Source of the DNA: Entomortierella parvispora
Taxonomy: Eukaryota > Mortierellomycota > Mortierellomycetes > Mortierellales > Mortierellaceae
DNA: 64,000 nt
Assembly (NCBI GenBank): GCA_963573315.1
Contig: OY752140.1
Location: 2,666,001 to 2,730,000 of the forward strand
Direction of reading: 5' to 3'
Below are positions 21,916-34,479 of this stretch, in pieces. The notes beneath the pieces are model-generated. The model did no database searches. It saw only the letters and a program-made list of their open reading frames with translations, and was not told the DNA's origin. Numbering within the stretch: the stretch's first letter is position 1; each line of letters starts with the position of its first letter. Both the position numbers and the translations under genes were made by a program.

Positions 21916-22367
21916 AGTTGTCAGTGATAAGGTACTTGATCTGGGGCTGAAGGTGAAAAATTAGGGGCAAAATAAGAGTTTGAATGAGGCAATGAGGCCC
22001 AAGTTCAATCCGCACCATGCATGTCTTTGGATTGTCCTGTGTCCATGCTGCATGTCTCTTACTGTGAGGGATATCCTGGGGACTAAGAGAAGGCTGGGAG
22101 AAGGAAGGAGGGAAGACGCGTGGTGCGTGGTGTGTGTTCGCACGAGCGCCAGAGCAGATCTGGTTCTCGTCACATGACCAAATCGACGCTCAATACACGT
22201 CACTGATTTCGAGCCTCATCGCACGTGCTGCAACGAGAGGTGTTTTTGATTGCGCCGAAAATTTTTTTGTTTCCCGCGCGGTGCACGACTTGCAACGGAG
22301 GTGTTCTTTTTTTTTTTTGCTTCTTTCCCTTTACCTTCATCACCCCACCAACACCGTACTTTCTACC
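21916..22367. promoter_or_regulatory. Divergent promoter of oligoribonuclease and TCTP
   Basis: A 452-base gap between two opposed start codons. It contains CACATG near 22170 and a palindromic CACGTG E-box at 22222-22227. The last ~100 bases before the TCTP start are C/T-rich, consistent with a terminal-oligopyrimidine-like leader. The function of these motifs is inferred. Confidence 0.4.
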
Positions 22368-23517
22368 ATGCTCATTTACACCGACCTCATCTCTGGGTAG
22401 GCCATCGTTGCAGACGTTTCTCTTACTTTTCCTTCGTCTGTCTCTTTTTCTCCGGCCTCCTTCATCTCCTCCTTTGTCTTGGTTTCCTGATGGACTTTCA
22501 TTTCATCTCTTCAACTTGTCCGGTGGTGCTGCTGACTTTGCAACTATGATTGACCGCAGGATGACATGACAATGCAGACACGGCACGATCAAGCGAGTCG
22601 GCTGAACCAACTATGTGAGGCAGCTGTGAAGAGACAGGGTTTCTCCGGTAGCCCACGACACTCCACACTGCAGACCAGCCACTACAGGGGGAGAGCCATG
22701 TTGCACGCAGGATATCTTGTTCATTCCAGGAGGCCTTCCAGTGCTCCAATCTTTGCGCGATTATTTTTCCTACTCTTCCCTAGGGCCACTCACACTGACT
22801 ATTTGCCTCAATTGCTTTAAATCAACTAGCGACGAGCTTTTCTCCGATGCCTTCGATATCAAGGAAGTTGGCGGTGTCTACGAGATTGACTGCTCCATGA
22901 TCCAGGTCAAGGAGGGTGCCGATGTCGATATTGGTGCTAACGCCTCTGCTGAGGAGGCCGCTGAGGATTTGGAGGATGGCGTTTCCATCGTCAACAACGT
23001 CGTCTACTCTTTCCGTCTCCAGTCCACCAACTTCGACAAGAAGGGTTACACCGCCTACGTCAAGGGTTACCTCAAGAAGCTCAAGGAGGCCTTGAAGTTG
23101 ACCGACCCCGTGGAGGTCAAGAAGTTCGAGGATGAGATGAAGGTCGAGGTCATGAAGGTCATCAAGAACTTCGGCGACTACGAGGTAATTGCTCGTGGAA
23201 GATGGCTTTTCACTCGTATTTCGATCCCTTTTTCTATGCCATCAGGAATGAACGTTTCTAATATCTCTTTTTTCATTTCTGTAGTTCTACATCGGTGAGG
23301 GTATGGATCCCGATGCGTGCGTCATGCTCCTCAACTACCGTGAGGATGGCGTCACCCCCTTCTTCACCGTCTTCAAGCACGCTGTCAAGACCACCAAGGT
23401 CGTAAGTGCCCCCTCCGTCGTTATGTCTTTAACCTTTTATATATGAATATGTCTGCTGATGTTTCTGAGAATCATACCTCTAATGGCCACTTCATTTCCT
23501 CTCCTTGTTTCTAGTAA
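22368..23517 (+). CDS. TMA19: Translationally controlled tumor protein (TCTP/Tma19)
   Basis: Exons 22368-22396, 22830-23184, 23285-23401 and 23515-23517 give 167 residues, the usual TCTP size. TCTP is an abundant ribosome-associated cytoplasmic protein acting in growth control and stress. Exon 1 encodes MLIYTDLIS, the invariant start of the family. Signatures [15 protein letters not shown] ([15 protein letters not shown]), [15 protein letters not shown] and [15 protein letters not shown] are clear. The first intron is long for this genome (433 nt). The last intron (23402-23514, GTAAGT...CTAG) falls exactly before the stop, so the final coding exon begins with TAA. Without that splice the frame would read on 14 codons to a TGA in the intron. 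Confidence 0.95.
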
Positions 23518-23577
23518 ATTTTCTCATTTTCGTTCTTGAAATTGAAGAGAATTTCTGTGAATTTCCGCTTCTAGATA

Positions 23578-23583
23578 AATAAA
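23578..23583 (+). promoter_or_regulatory. Poly(A) signal AATAAA of TCTP
   Basis: Canonical AATAAA about 60 bases after the TCTP stop codon. Confidence 0.5.
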
Positions 23584-24144
23584 CCAGTTCTTATTGAAAA
23601 CTATTTTACCTACACGTTTGAAGTCAGAAGAGCAGCGAGGAGAGAACGGGATGAGGCTAAATTGTATTTTGACAGCAATGAAGCAACCATGTTGTATTCT
23701 GCACACGTCGTCCTGAACAGATGGGAATAATGGTGTTTGTCGTAGGATGGACGCGCTCTGTAGAAACTACAGATGGGCTGAGCTGAAAGTCCGAGGTTGA
23801 AGCTTGTAAAAGTCTTTGCTCCCAAGAGAACGGGTCTAGTTTTCCCATGATTGATCAATTTACAGCCAAAGCGATATGAACGTGTCCTCGCCGCTCCACA
23901 ACTACTCAAAACGCACAGATCTCAGCTCAAATGTTACGGCTGTCACTTTCCTGTGTGCCGATCGGGTGGAGATGTTTGTGGGAGAACAACCCCAACTTCG
24001 GTCGAGGGAGCTCTCCCCCTCGTTAATGTTCCTTGAAAAATAAAAGAGTTGGTTACAGTCGCCCTCATTCTTTCATTCCTTCACTCCTTCATTCCTTCAT
24101 TCCTTCATTCACTCTTCCAAAATCCCCACTTCCTCTCTATCGCC
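23584..24144. other. TCTP 3' region and monooxygenase promoter
   Basis: No supported gene. Frames on both strands lack any recognisable motif. Confidence 0.5.
24067..24111 (+). repeat. (TTCATTCC)n short tandem repeat
   Basis: Imperfect 8-base units (TTCATTCC, TTCACTCC) repeated about five times, 35-80 bases upstream of the monooxygenase start codon and probably in its leader. Confidence 0.75.
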
Positions 24145-25965
24145 ATGGGATACACAAAAACATACAAGGACGGCACCACTCCCACGGTAGCCATTATCGG
24201 GGCAGGGTAACATATCCACAAGAGATATCCCTGTATCGAAGAGGACGCACGGAGCACATTGTTATTGACGTCCGCCCACTACCTTGTTAACGTCAATCAA
24301 CAGGTTCTCTGGCCTCTGTGCCGCCATCCGATTGCAGACCCAATTGAATCTCCACACCTACACTGTCTTTGAACTAGAAACTGACATTGGCGGCACTTGG
24401 CTTGCAAACACTTATCCAGGTACATAAAGGAAAAACGTCTGCCTTCCAAGTACCTCGTAACAGTGAAGGAGCAAAGGTATTACCGTCGCTAATTCAAAAC
24501 CACAATGAATTCCCCTCCCTCCTCTGCCTCCGATTCCCTAGGATGCGCTTGCGATGTCAAATCTCACAACTACGCGTACTCGTTCGAGCCCAACTACGAT
24601 TGGTCGACTTCTTATGCACCCCAGCCCGAGATCTGGGCCTACTTGCGAAGGACGGCCCGCAAATACAACCTCTATGAAAAGATTCAGTTCCGAACCGAGA
24701 TCATTCAGGTGGTCTGGGATGAGGGTCGTCAAAAGTGGCTATTGGACTTTGTGAATTTGAACACTGGAGAAAAGGGCCGCAAGGAAGCCGATGTTGTCTT
24801 CTCGGCCTTGGGCCCTCTCAGAATCCCTCAGATCCCCAAGGAGTTTGAGAACTTTGATGGGCCCAAGTGGCATACGGCTCAGTGGAACCACGCTTACGAT
24901 CTGACCAACAAACGTGTAGCTGTTGTCGGCAGTGGAGCTAGGTACGATAGTGGATGGCTAATATATCAACAGAACCAAGACTGTTGACATGATGCTGATC
25001 GAAAACAACCAACATTCTATTTTTCATCGAACAGTGGCATCCAAGTCGTGCCTTCCATTGTAAAAAAAGTCAAGACCCTAGAGTACTACCAGCGAACTGC
25101 TTCCTATATTGTCCCTCGCAGAAACGTCCGTTACAACGCCGTCTGGAAGTGGATGTTCCGAAACGTTCCCTTCTTCCACTTTATCTACTACAAGATGCTC
25201 TATTGGTCCTCTGAATACACTCTAGCAGCCTTCTCGAGCAAGCTCAAGGACCGAATTCCGCGCATGTTCATGGTCCTCATGGCGTGGTTCTTTCGTGTCG
25301 TCCAGATCCAGAACAAGGAGCTTCGACAGAAACTGACACCGAACTATGAAATGGGATGCCGTCGCATCGTAGTCTCATCCAACTATTACCCTGCTCTGAG
25401 TCGAAAGAACGTTAACGTCCACACGGAGTCTATCTCGACCGTCAAGGGCAACACTTTAACATTGAAAGATGGCTCTATCCAGGAGGTTGATGCGCTGATT
25501 CTGGCTACTGGATTCCATGTGCAGGAAATGTTTCCCAAAGGGTTCATGTACGGCAAGGATGGCAAGGATGTGGCAGAGTTCCTGGGTGCAAACCCAACCA
25601 CCTATTATGGATTGACAACCTCTGTCACCCCGAATCTTTTCTTTTTATTGGGACCCAACACAGGTTTGGGCCATAACTCGATCTTATTCATGGTGGAGAC
25701 CCAAGTCGAGTACGGGATCAATGCTCTCTCCCACATGATGGCTCACAATCTCTCCTCGGTTCAGGTCAAACACGAGGCAGCCCAGGACTTTATAGACGAG
25801 TTGGATCACAAGATGAAGGGCATGGTCTGGTCTTCGAATTGCAGATCCTGGTACCAAAACTCGCATGGCAGGGTCACGGCTTTGTGGTGGAGCAATTGTT
25901 CCCATTACTGGTGGCGATTGAGAAACTTCCACCCCAAGAGATTTATCGCAGTCAAAAGGGTTTAA
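24145..25965 (+). CDS. Flavin-containing (Baeyer-Villiger-type) monooxygenase
   Basis: Exons 24145-24206, 24304-24419, 24542-24941 and 25035-25965 give 502 residues, typical for class B flavoprotein monooxygenases. These oxidise ketones, amines or thioethers using FAD, NADPH and O2. The FAD-binding GAGFSG lies at residues 19-24 across the first splice junction, followed by ETDIGGTW. The fingerprint FDGPKWHTAQWN is at about 164-175, close to the BVMO consensus FxGxxxHxxxW. The NADPH Rossmann motif VGSGASG spans the third junction. C-terminal ATGFHVQ and LLGPNTGLGHNS are also typical. No signal peptide is seen. The substrate cannot be told. It stands alone, so nothing suggests a metabolite cluster. 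Confidence 0.92.
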
Positions 25966-26048
25966 ATAAGACTTCCTGACCAAGGAGAAGGAGGGAGTTC
26001 GTCCCTGTCACCCATGGTTGATCAGCAGGAGAAGATAAAATACCGTCA

Positions 26049-26054
26049 AATAAA
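26049..26054 (+). promoter_or_regulatory. Poly(A) signal AATAAA of the monooxygenase
   Basis: AATAAA 84 bases after the stop. The gene on the other strand ends only 70 bases further on, so the transcripts are convergent and close. Confidence 0.45.
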
Positions 26055-26121
26055 CATCACTGTCACCTTCCTCCTTCTGGTCATTGGATTCATTAGTTGA
26101 TGTAACATTTGTTATCTAACA

Positions 26122-27727
26122 CTATTGAAGAATGGCGGGGTCCGCCCAGTCTGGCATATCTACCTCAAACTTCCAATCGAGACCTTGGTAGCGAATGGCT
26201 CTCAGCCAGATCTTCATAGCCTTTGGATCGGGTATATTATCCTTGTCCTGTTCCTCTTTACATTTATGACAAGGCGTTTCTGGGCTGATGTAGTACGGCA
26301 TGTAAGGTTGCTTCTCGGGTGGGATGTCGGCTGGATAAAATCTAGTATCGCCATTGTTTGTCAAGTCCCCGGTCTGAGTCATTGGGCTTTGTTGGTAGTT
26401 TGGGTTATATAGTTTGTCGTTGACAATAGGGTGTTTCAAGAACGCAGTGTGGAGTCGGATCTGATGCTGTCTTCCTGTGGCCAGATGACCTAAATGGAGG
26501 TAGAGCAGTGAGAGAGGTCGAGATTTCCAGGTTAACAATCAAGGTCTGAACAACTGTCCGGGAAATGGAAACAAGGTCACTCGAGGGAAAAAAAAAAGTT
26601 ATTCTTACAGCGAACAAGGCTAGAGTTTGACGTCGGATCAAACCAAATCCGCTCAAATCGAGTTTCGGATGCCTTCCCTGTCGAGTCCACGCTGACTTTT
26701 CCCGCAGTTTGCAAGATCGGTTCTTTGACCACCACAGGCTCTTCTGGAAACTCTCCCACGACTCTGCAGACGTATTCCTTGCGAACAATCTTTGGATGGG
26801 AGGACTCGCTGCTTAATCCTTCCTGTGCCTCCTCTGCTGGCTGGAATCGCTCACGGATCACCGGATCGGCGACATTGGCAAAGATGACGACGCCAGAGGT
26901 GACCGCATCCAATCTGTTGATAGCTAAAGATCCAAGGTTAATTAGGAGTTCGCGACAGTGCAATGGCAATGAATGATCCATTAGAGTTATTGCCCCTTAT
27001 ACTGACCATGCATGTAGTTCGGGATGTCGTGATCCCGACGGAGAATCTCTAGAGCTGTATTATGAAACATGAGCTCATTGGGGTGCACGGTGATGCCATG
27101 CGGTTTATCAAAGGCCACATAGTCTTTTGTACTCTCGATGAGCCGAATCGGCGTGTCTGGGACGGCAGGCTCTATGTTACCAGAGTCCGGAAAAAATCAG
27201 CTGTCTTGTTCAAACCACTCTCGATGTGATAAAAAAAAAGAAAAAAAAAGGTACCGTGTCGATGACAGTTCATAGATCGGAGCCGCTCGCCACCCTTTAG
27301 TACATATTCTGGTGAAGAAATCCTGTCGTTTACGAGAATATCGCCTCGTTCCATGGCGGCGATCTAATACAAGTGTTTGCGGGATTAGAATGGAGAAGGT
27401 ATGATTTTGAGAGAATTTTCATCGATCATCAAAGCTTACTATCATGGTCTTTGTACACCGCCGAGGCATTTCCGAGGCAAAGACTTCTGGAATTGTACGA
27501 CCAACCCAGCGCTGCTTGACATTGGCATAGAAAGTTTGATTGTAGGGTTTGACCTTACGGAGGCCGTCTTCGAAAATGTATTCGGCCCTTGGGATGTCCA
27601 TGTTGGCGGCGGGCACCTTTCCCGCTCGCGTCTTTGGGACTTTTGGCATGACTGACACTGGCAGATTTGGTGCGAGTGTTGCTCTGTGACTACGCGCAAG
27701 GAGAGGCGGAACGAGACGCAGTGCCAT
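26122..27727 (-). CDS. PUS9: RluA-family RNA pseudouridine synthase, PUS9/RIB2-like
   Basis: Exons (minus strand) 27727-27440, 27363-27255, 27171-27007, 26923-26609 and 26489-26122 give 414 residues. The N-terminus has the PUS9/RIB2 block YIFEDGLRKVKPY...VKQRWVGRTIPEVF, then a short S4-like segment (ERGDILVNDR) and KPHGITVHP. The catalytic Asp is residue 193 in INRLDAVTSG. The late motif TGRQHQIRLH is intact. Pus9 makes pseudouridine-32 in mitochondrial tRNA, and Rib2/Pus8 does so in cytoplasm. The first 26 residues (MALRLVPPLLARSHRATLAP) are Arg-rich, without acids, and could be a mitochondrial presequence; other Met codons lie just upstream (27748) and downstream. No RIB2-type C-terminal deaminase follows, which favours PUS9. 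Confidence 0.85.
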
Positions 27728-28071
27728 GGAGTGCATGGATGGATGCATTCATTCGTTTCTGACCTTCTGAAGGTTGGCAATCTGTAGCAGTCACTAATCC
27801 GAATGATGCCAGCAGCCATATTACCGAGCCAGACCCACTCAACAGAGAGTTTCGTCTCAGCACAAAGCGCTGTTCCAAGCCACCGAGCGATGTGCCCTTG
27901 TCCCTTGTTGCCACCAAATACAACCAAGAAAAAAAAGCGCGTAACTTCCTCCGCTTCAATAATGAATGCATGGACCTGCTCCATTCCCATCCATAAACAT
28001 ATCCATCCTCAATTCCTTCAGATCTCCTCCCTCTCTCTCGCCCCACCTCCCCCCTTTGCTCTCCCCCTGCA
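27728..28071. promoter_or_regulatory. Divergent promoter of PUS9-like and BRCA2 genes
   Basis: 344 bases between opposed start codons. C/T-rich on the BRCA2 side (28015-28070). No specific element recognised. Confidence 0.35.
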
Positions 28072-31000
28072 ATGTCCGGGCTCGACTCAAGGCCGGCTTT
28101 GCCCCGGTCGGATGTCAGGACCGCCGTTTGCCCGGGTCATCTCATTGGACACCCCACCGTCGTCATGACCCAGTCCCGTCCAATGTCTCCTCCATTGGCA
28201 CCCGTCGACCGTGCATCTTTCCGTGCTGAGACGAGCACCAACTTTTCAATGCCTGATAGCAGGGGAGTCAGAGGCAGGGGCTCATGCGACAACGCTTTTG
28301 AAGCAAAGCTCTGGGGTATGGTCCCTTCAAGTTTTCTTCCTTCACCCGTCACACCAAATATGGCGGGAACTGTCATGCAGAGAGCAGGCAGTCAGAGACC
28401 AACGGTGGACGACACCATAGGCAGCTCAGGGCAGCTGTACCCAAGACAGGTACGACTGAAGCACTGGGGTTGATCTGGCAGCCATTCTGCAGCAAAGGCT
28501 TGCTGATCGTTGTACTAATAGTCTCGTTCATCCAGGACCGAGCCGACTCTTTGAGTCCCAGGGCGGCGCTTTCGAAGCTCAGTTTAACGCGAGAGATGGT
28601 GTGTGGCCAGTGGCTCTCGCACTTTGGTGGACCTTGCAAAAGACCATGTTGACCTGTTTCTAACTTTTGATCTCTATGCACGTAGAATCCTCTGGAGACA
28701 CAACGTCCGCCATCCAGGAAACGTCGGTCAAGCTCGCCCCTGGATATCACTATGCGGTCACTTCCAAGGCATGTGCCGACACCTCGTAGCGCCACACCGC
28801 GTCCGAAAGTGTTGCCTATGGATGAGGACAGCCCCTTCTCAGTGACCGAGGCAACCAGGCCCAATCTGTTCTCCCCACCCAACGGCAACTTTTTAAGACG
28901 ACATCGCGCTTCCACCTCAGTAGCTACTGGCAGGGGGCAAATCCAGGAGAGTTCACCAATGCCATTCCTGCTGCGCTGTCAATCTTGGGATCCAGATACA
29001 CTCGCGCGCTCCCCTACAGACAGGCGGGCAAACCGCTCGTTTACTCCAACCAGACACTCCAGGGACAGTTCACCCGAATTACCTATTGACCGAACTCTCA
29101 GAGGCCACAGATCAAACACGCATTTAGATCGGATGTTAGGGCCCCTGGAGCCCCTCCCACAGGAGCTATGGAGGGCCGCAGGTGACCGATTTATGACGAC
29201 AGATGCTATTCATAATACGATTGTACCAGAAACTTCAACTCTTGTCGAACCCGATGGCGACGGTCTGTCAACGGAGAGACCGTTGAAATCACGCGCCACA
29301 TTATTACAAGAATCAGATTCAGGCGAAGAGACTATCCCGCCCTCGCCCTCCAATCGACAAGAGGCCTTAGTGGAGGCTCTAGGTGTTTTCAAGACCCCTA
29401 CAAAGAAATCGTCCAATCGACATCCTATTTCCCCTATTGTTGTAAGAGCTGCAGGAAGCGAATCATCATCGAGACGAAGTAGTCTCACTGATCAAAACCC
29501 TTGCACGCCAATGCCGCGGACTCCTATATCTAATATCCACCCGCATCGTATGAGCTTGAACAGCGATCCCTCTAAATCCTCGGACCAAGGAAGTTCATTG
29601 TTAACCAGTCCATCAGTGGGAATCCAATGGTCGCCATCCATGGAAACGCCAGTCAAAAAACGGACGAGCATGGGTCCACTCAAGACCCCTCTTGATACCT
29701 TGCGGATGAAGCTTCAGGGGATTCCGCCCCCAAGAGCCCCTGAATCGTCACTGGATGTTGTGGACTGCGATGGATGGTCAAGTAATCTCGAGACCCCCCC
29801 CCGTAAAGCCCTCACCGGAAGTGCAGAACGAATTGACGCCTCGATTGACGATGGTGTTTTGGCCAAGCTTCGTGGGGCACCCAAAGTGAGCTCTATACCT
29901 GCCGAGAGACGACTCAGTTCGTCATCACTTGAGGGATCGTTTTATTCCGCCACATCATCTCTGGATGAACAGGAGGCAGACTATCCGCTTGCAGAAAGTG
30001 CGGGTCAGGAACGCGCCCTGGCTGCAAGAGCTCGCGAATTTCTCACTCTGGCAGTCAAAGAGGAAGAAGTCGAAAAATCGCCATTCCAGGATGATAGTCA
30101 CGTCAGCTCATGGGCTACGGCTGATTTGAATATTAAGCCAGAGGACATGGGCGTATCGGCTTTATCTGTACCGTCGGTTCCTTTCGTCGACACGGACGTG
30201 ACACTGCCCATGTCGTTCCTTCAGGACATTCAAGATCCCGAGAGTCCAATATTACAAAGTACGCAGGCATCCGATAGTGGTCTACTCTACGACGACCATC
30301 TTGATGGGATTTCCAGCTCTGCTCTTGAGAAGGCGCTCCATAGTAAATCGAACGAAAGTAGCGCTTACGCAACACAGAGCAGGAGGGACAGTCGATCTCA
30401 GAGATCCAATAAGGAAAGCGTCCCTTATTCGCGCGATACTCTTCGGAAAGGGTCGTATCCTTCTCATTCACAGGATCTCCTCCCTGAAAACCTTCCACTC
30501 GACGAACCATGGATTCTGTCCTCTCCTGTGGTGGACGAACACGATATGGATATTGATATCAAAGTTGAAGATGACGATATTGGGATCAACGGCTGTTCCG
30601 ATGCAGCCCAGACTGGAAGCAACGACTCTGTCATTGAGGACGACTTTGATAACATCGCGTTCAGTCAATTGGATGACGGCTTCAACATCATGGAACCTAC
30701 ACAACGTCCACCGCTCCAAAGGAAAAATCTTGATCATACAAAAGAGGCCAAACCTCGCGCTACAGATGAAATTGATTGGCTGTCGACGAGCAACGCAATG
30801 TTAGGGGACATGCTGGTACCTTCAACGACTGATTCGATGCCGGACCTTATTAATCCCCCGCGGGAGACTCCTCGACAGCCGCCACCAACTCTAATGGGAT
30901 TTGCTTCTGCTGCTGGAAAGAAGTTGAAGCCCGTTTCCAAAGTCACTCTAGCGAAATTTGCCCATCTTTTTGACGATGGCGGGGAGGCTGGAGAAACAGG

Positions 31001-34000
31001 AGTAGTGGCAATTGGAGGTCGCGTCAGTAATTACGAGCCTTCTACTATGACTGGATTCAGTAGTGGCGCAGGAAGGAAATTGGCCCCGGCTTCCAAAGAC
31101 GTATTGAAAAAGGCAGCTGACCTCTTTGACAACGACGGACACGACTTCGACCCTGTGGGCAATGTCACGGGCATCCAGGGAACCATACACGGTGCATTAC
31201 CGCCTATGACTGGATTTGCGTCCGCGGGAGGCAAACCTCTTGTATCACTATCCAAGGAAGCTCAAGAGCGGGCTAGACGTCTCTTTGAGGACGATCTGCC
31301 GTCAACATCGGGGTCGTCTGGTGCCATAGCAGTACAGGGTGAATCTGCTCTAGGAGGATTTGCTTCGGGGGCAGGCAGGAAGCTTGACGCAGTTTCCAAT
31401 TCGTCCATGGAGGAGTGGTCAAAAAAATTAGCTATGGACGAGACCACTACACCATCCATCCACGCAACCGTTGCAGGATTCTCTTCGGGGAAGGGGAACC
31501 CTCTAGCGCCAGTCTCAGAGTCTGCGCGTGGTCGAGCACTTGGCCTTCTGGAAATGGAGCCGCCTTCAGCTTCTGCAACCTCCTCTATTGGTATACCTTT
31601 GACTGACAAGAATAGACTGCATCCTCTGGTCCAAGGACTAAAGCTTCCTCAAACTACTGGAAAGGATTCGCATATACCCAGGCAGTCTACTGTGTCAACC
31701 AACATGGCGAACCTCATGATGAAGTCCCTTCGAGCCAATTCAGCAGGGAAATCATCTCTTCCTGGTGTCCTAAAGCCAGTTTCCAAGTCGAAGCTTCCAT
31801 TCAAATCCCCAATGCCGTTCAAGTCACCTTTGAATAATGAAACAGCGGCTGCCATTGCCAATGGGAACACCAATGGTAAGAGTATCTCATCCATGTTGGT
31901 CTCCAACCCGAAGAGAGTCATTGGCAAAAAGGCTCTTCACCCAAACGCGAAGCCGGACTTTACCTCACCTGCAGTCAAGGCCCTGGAGGCAGCACCTGCA
32001 CCGTCGTTTCAATCTCTTTATAACCTTTCAAGTATGGTTTTTCCCCCTTGGATTAAGAAATATATTCCTGCTGACCGTTGCATTTATTAATTGATCTTTG
32101 CCTGCTCTAGGTTCTGGAGATAGGAAGACTCTGTATGGAAACCTTTGTCCACCTACGCGGCGTGATATGAGTGATCTGTCGAGCCTTGGTGTGTATGTTC
32201 AGGCTAACGAGACCTTGTTTGTTTTCGTGACTGGTCATTTGTTGCAGGGTCTTGACTTATTTTATTTATTATTTATTTTCTGTATTCTGATAGACCACAA
32301 GATGCTCTTGACATGACTTTAACCAAAGCGAAGGTCTACCGGTTTTCTGAATGGGGTGTAGAGCAAGCGCTAGACGAGCTTTTGCAACGAGGCGCAGCCT
32401 CAGATTTGCTTTCTCTGAAATGGATCCAGAATCACTATTGCCTCGTTGTGTGGAAACTAGCTTGCTATGTCCGCTGCTGGCCAGAGACCTTTCTGTCCGA
32501 GTACTGGTTTTGTCCTGAAAAAGTGATAAATCAATTGGCGTATCGGTACGAAAGAGAAGTCAATCGTGCAGAAAGACCAGCGCTGCGAAAGATTGTGGAG
32601 GGCGACGACTCGGCTTCCCGACATATGGTTCTTTGTATCGCCGATATCTCGTCGGAGTTTTCGGAAGAGGCACAAAAGGACAGCCTCTCCGTAAGGGTGA
32701 CCGATGGATGGTACGTTCTCTCCGCTGTTGTCGATCCAACCCTGGAGCGATCGATAGACAGAGGGAAACTGGGGATCGGAAGCAAGATTCACGTTTGTCG
32801 CGCAAAACTGAATGGTGCCGAAAATGGGGCGGCAATCCTGGAATTGATGGAAGGCGCTTCGTCCTCAGTGTCACTGGCGCTTCAAGCGAACAGCACTCGA
32901 CTAGCTAGATGGGATACCAAGCTCGGCTTCCAATCTTCTCCTTTGCTGTGGACAAAACGATTGAGGAGTATTACACCTGAAGGTGGATTGGTGCCGGGCG
33001 TGGATGTTGTCGTTCTCCGAAAATACCCAGTTGTCTATTTAGAGACATTGGCGGATGGCGTGACCAAGATTAAGCGAACAGCGCGAGAAGAAGAGAGGGC
33101 AGCAGAGACCCACCAAGAGTCCCTTCAGTCACGGTACCAGCAGATTGTCCAGGACGTGGAGAAGGAGTTTGGAGGCAGTGGCGCTGATACAGATGCGATT
33201 CGGGCAGAAGTAGAATCTAGAGCTCAGGAATTGCAATCCGAGGCCGCTAGGAATGTAACGCCAATGTTCACCATTCGGGTTGGCAATTATGGTGTGCACA
33301 GTGACTATGATCATGAAGAGGAGGCACTGGTGACTTTTTGGAGTAACGATCATGCTCCCTACCGCGAAGGCCATAGAATTAGGGTAAGTAATGTCAAAGG
33401 ATGGTATTTGCAATAGGTCAAGAACAATACTGAGCGATAATGATTTCCGTTTGTATTGCTGTAGATCACCTCATTGATTGCAAAGAAAAAGAGTCGAGAG
33501 CCAGGATTTGAAGACATGATTCAATTGGTGGGAACACGACAGACGACCGTCAAAGACATGCCGGCAGACACTGAGACGATGACTTTGACTCATTACCAAC
33601 CTCGCGCGGTGACTCTCTGTGTGGATGTTGGTCAGCTCTACTATGGTGCCGAGATGGACCTTGCTGTGATTGTTCTAGGTATGTTGTTTATCTGCTGTAA
33701 TTTGCGTCCCAAATATTGAATGTTGAATTGGCATTTCAGGACTAGGGGAGCTCATTTATCAATGCTCTTCTCCATTCAAAAACATGTAGCTGCAAGTGAG
33801 GTCTCCACCGGGTCTAACAACAAACAATACGTCGTTGTCACAGACAGCTCGATGCGATTGCTCTTAATCGAGTATCAGGGATCTGGATCGAATGCATCAT
33901 CTCCAACTCTGTTCAAAGTGTCCTCCAAGATCTTGATTGCCAATGCACGATATAAAAACCACGATGGAAAGCTAGGATTGGACATTGTATCGTGTTTTCA

Positions 34001-34199
34001 GAGCTATACACAGCTTACAGTGACTCAAGGATCCAGTTCAACCAACTGGCCTATCTACGCAGAGACAGCCTTGCAACGATTGGTGGCTCTCACGTCTGGT
34101 CCAGTCCCGGTTCAGGGTCACGCTCAGGGGCAACAAACAGTTGGACATTTAATGGCACAAGCGAATGCCATCCTTGTCACTATCCAGCCCTCCCTTTGA
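28072..34199 (+). CDS. BRCA2: BRCA2 orthologue, recombination mediator
   Basis: Exons 28072-28449, 28536-28598, 28686-32031, 32111-32192, 32294-33383, 33465-33678 and 33790-34199 join in frame to 1860 residues. BRCA2 loads RAD51 on RPA-coated single-stranded DNA during homologous recombination. Residues 1-880 are Ser/Pro-rich and disordered. Five BRC-like repeats (GFxSxxGxxL...LF) occupy about 883-1110. The BRCA2 helical domain follows (SLKWIQNHYCLVVWKLA), then OB1 with VLCIADIS, VTDGWYVLSAVVDP and ANSTRLARWDTKLGF. A short charged coiled coil from about 33080 to 33260 sits where the mammalian tower inserts in OB2, and an OB3 segment ends the protein. The first start and exon 2 are less certain than the rest. 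The acceptor for the last exon (33789) was chosen because nearer AGs give a stop or wrong phase. Confidence 0.93.
30890..31560 (+). repeat. Five in-frame BRC-like repeats
   Basis: Consecutive motifs open with GFASAAGKKL, GFSSGAGRKL, GFASAGGKPL, GFASGAGRKL and GFSSGKGNPL, spaced by 40-65 residues. Each is followed by an S-rich helix and L-F/L-acidic ends: LFDDG, LFDND, LFEDD, LAMDE, LLEME. Copies 1 and 3 keep the FxxA RAD51-contact form. Copies 2, 4 and 5 have Gly or Lys-adjacent forms, and copies 4-5 lose the LF. Confidence 0.9.
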
Positions 34200-34479
34200 T
34201 CCCGAAGTAGTTGGTCGTATTATTCATTAAAATCGTGTTGCATTATGAAATTAGGGGGTAGGGAGTTCAAGTTATGAAGTGGGTTTTTTGGAGAGAGGAA
34301 GTCAACTCCTACGTCCCTTCATGCCATCCCGCACCGGCAAACTTTAACGGAAACTGGACGTACATTTTTTTCACATCTACGCACTCGATTGGATTCAAGT
34401 TTTTCTTTTCTTTTTCTTGTTTTCATTCCATTATTAATACTATGAAGCTAGAGTCCATATCTGACTGACTATTGCTTTC

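Noticed and set aside
33740..33789. Earlier acceptor (CAG at 33739) for the last BRCA2 exon
   Set aside because: It leads to TAG within 50 bases; the acceptor ending at 33789 gives a continuous OB3 segment.
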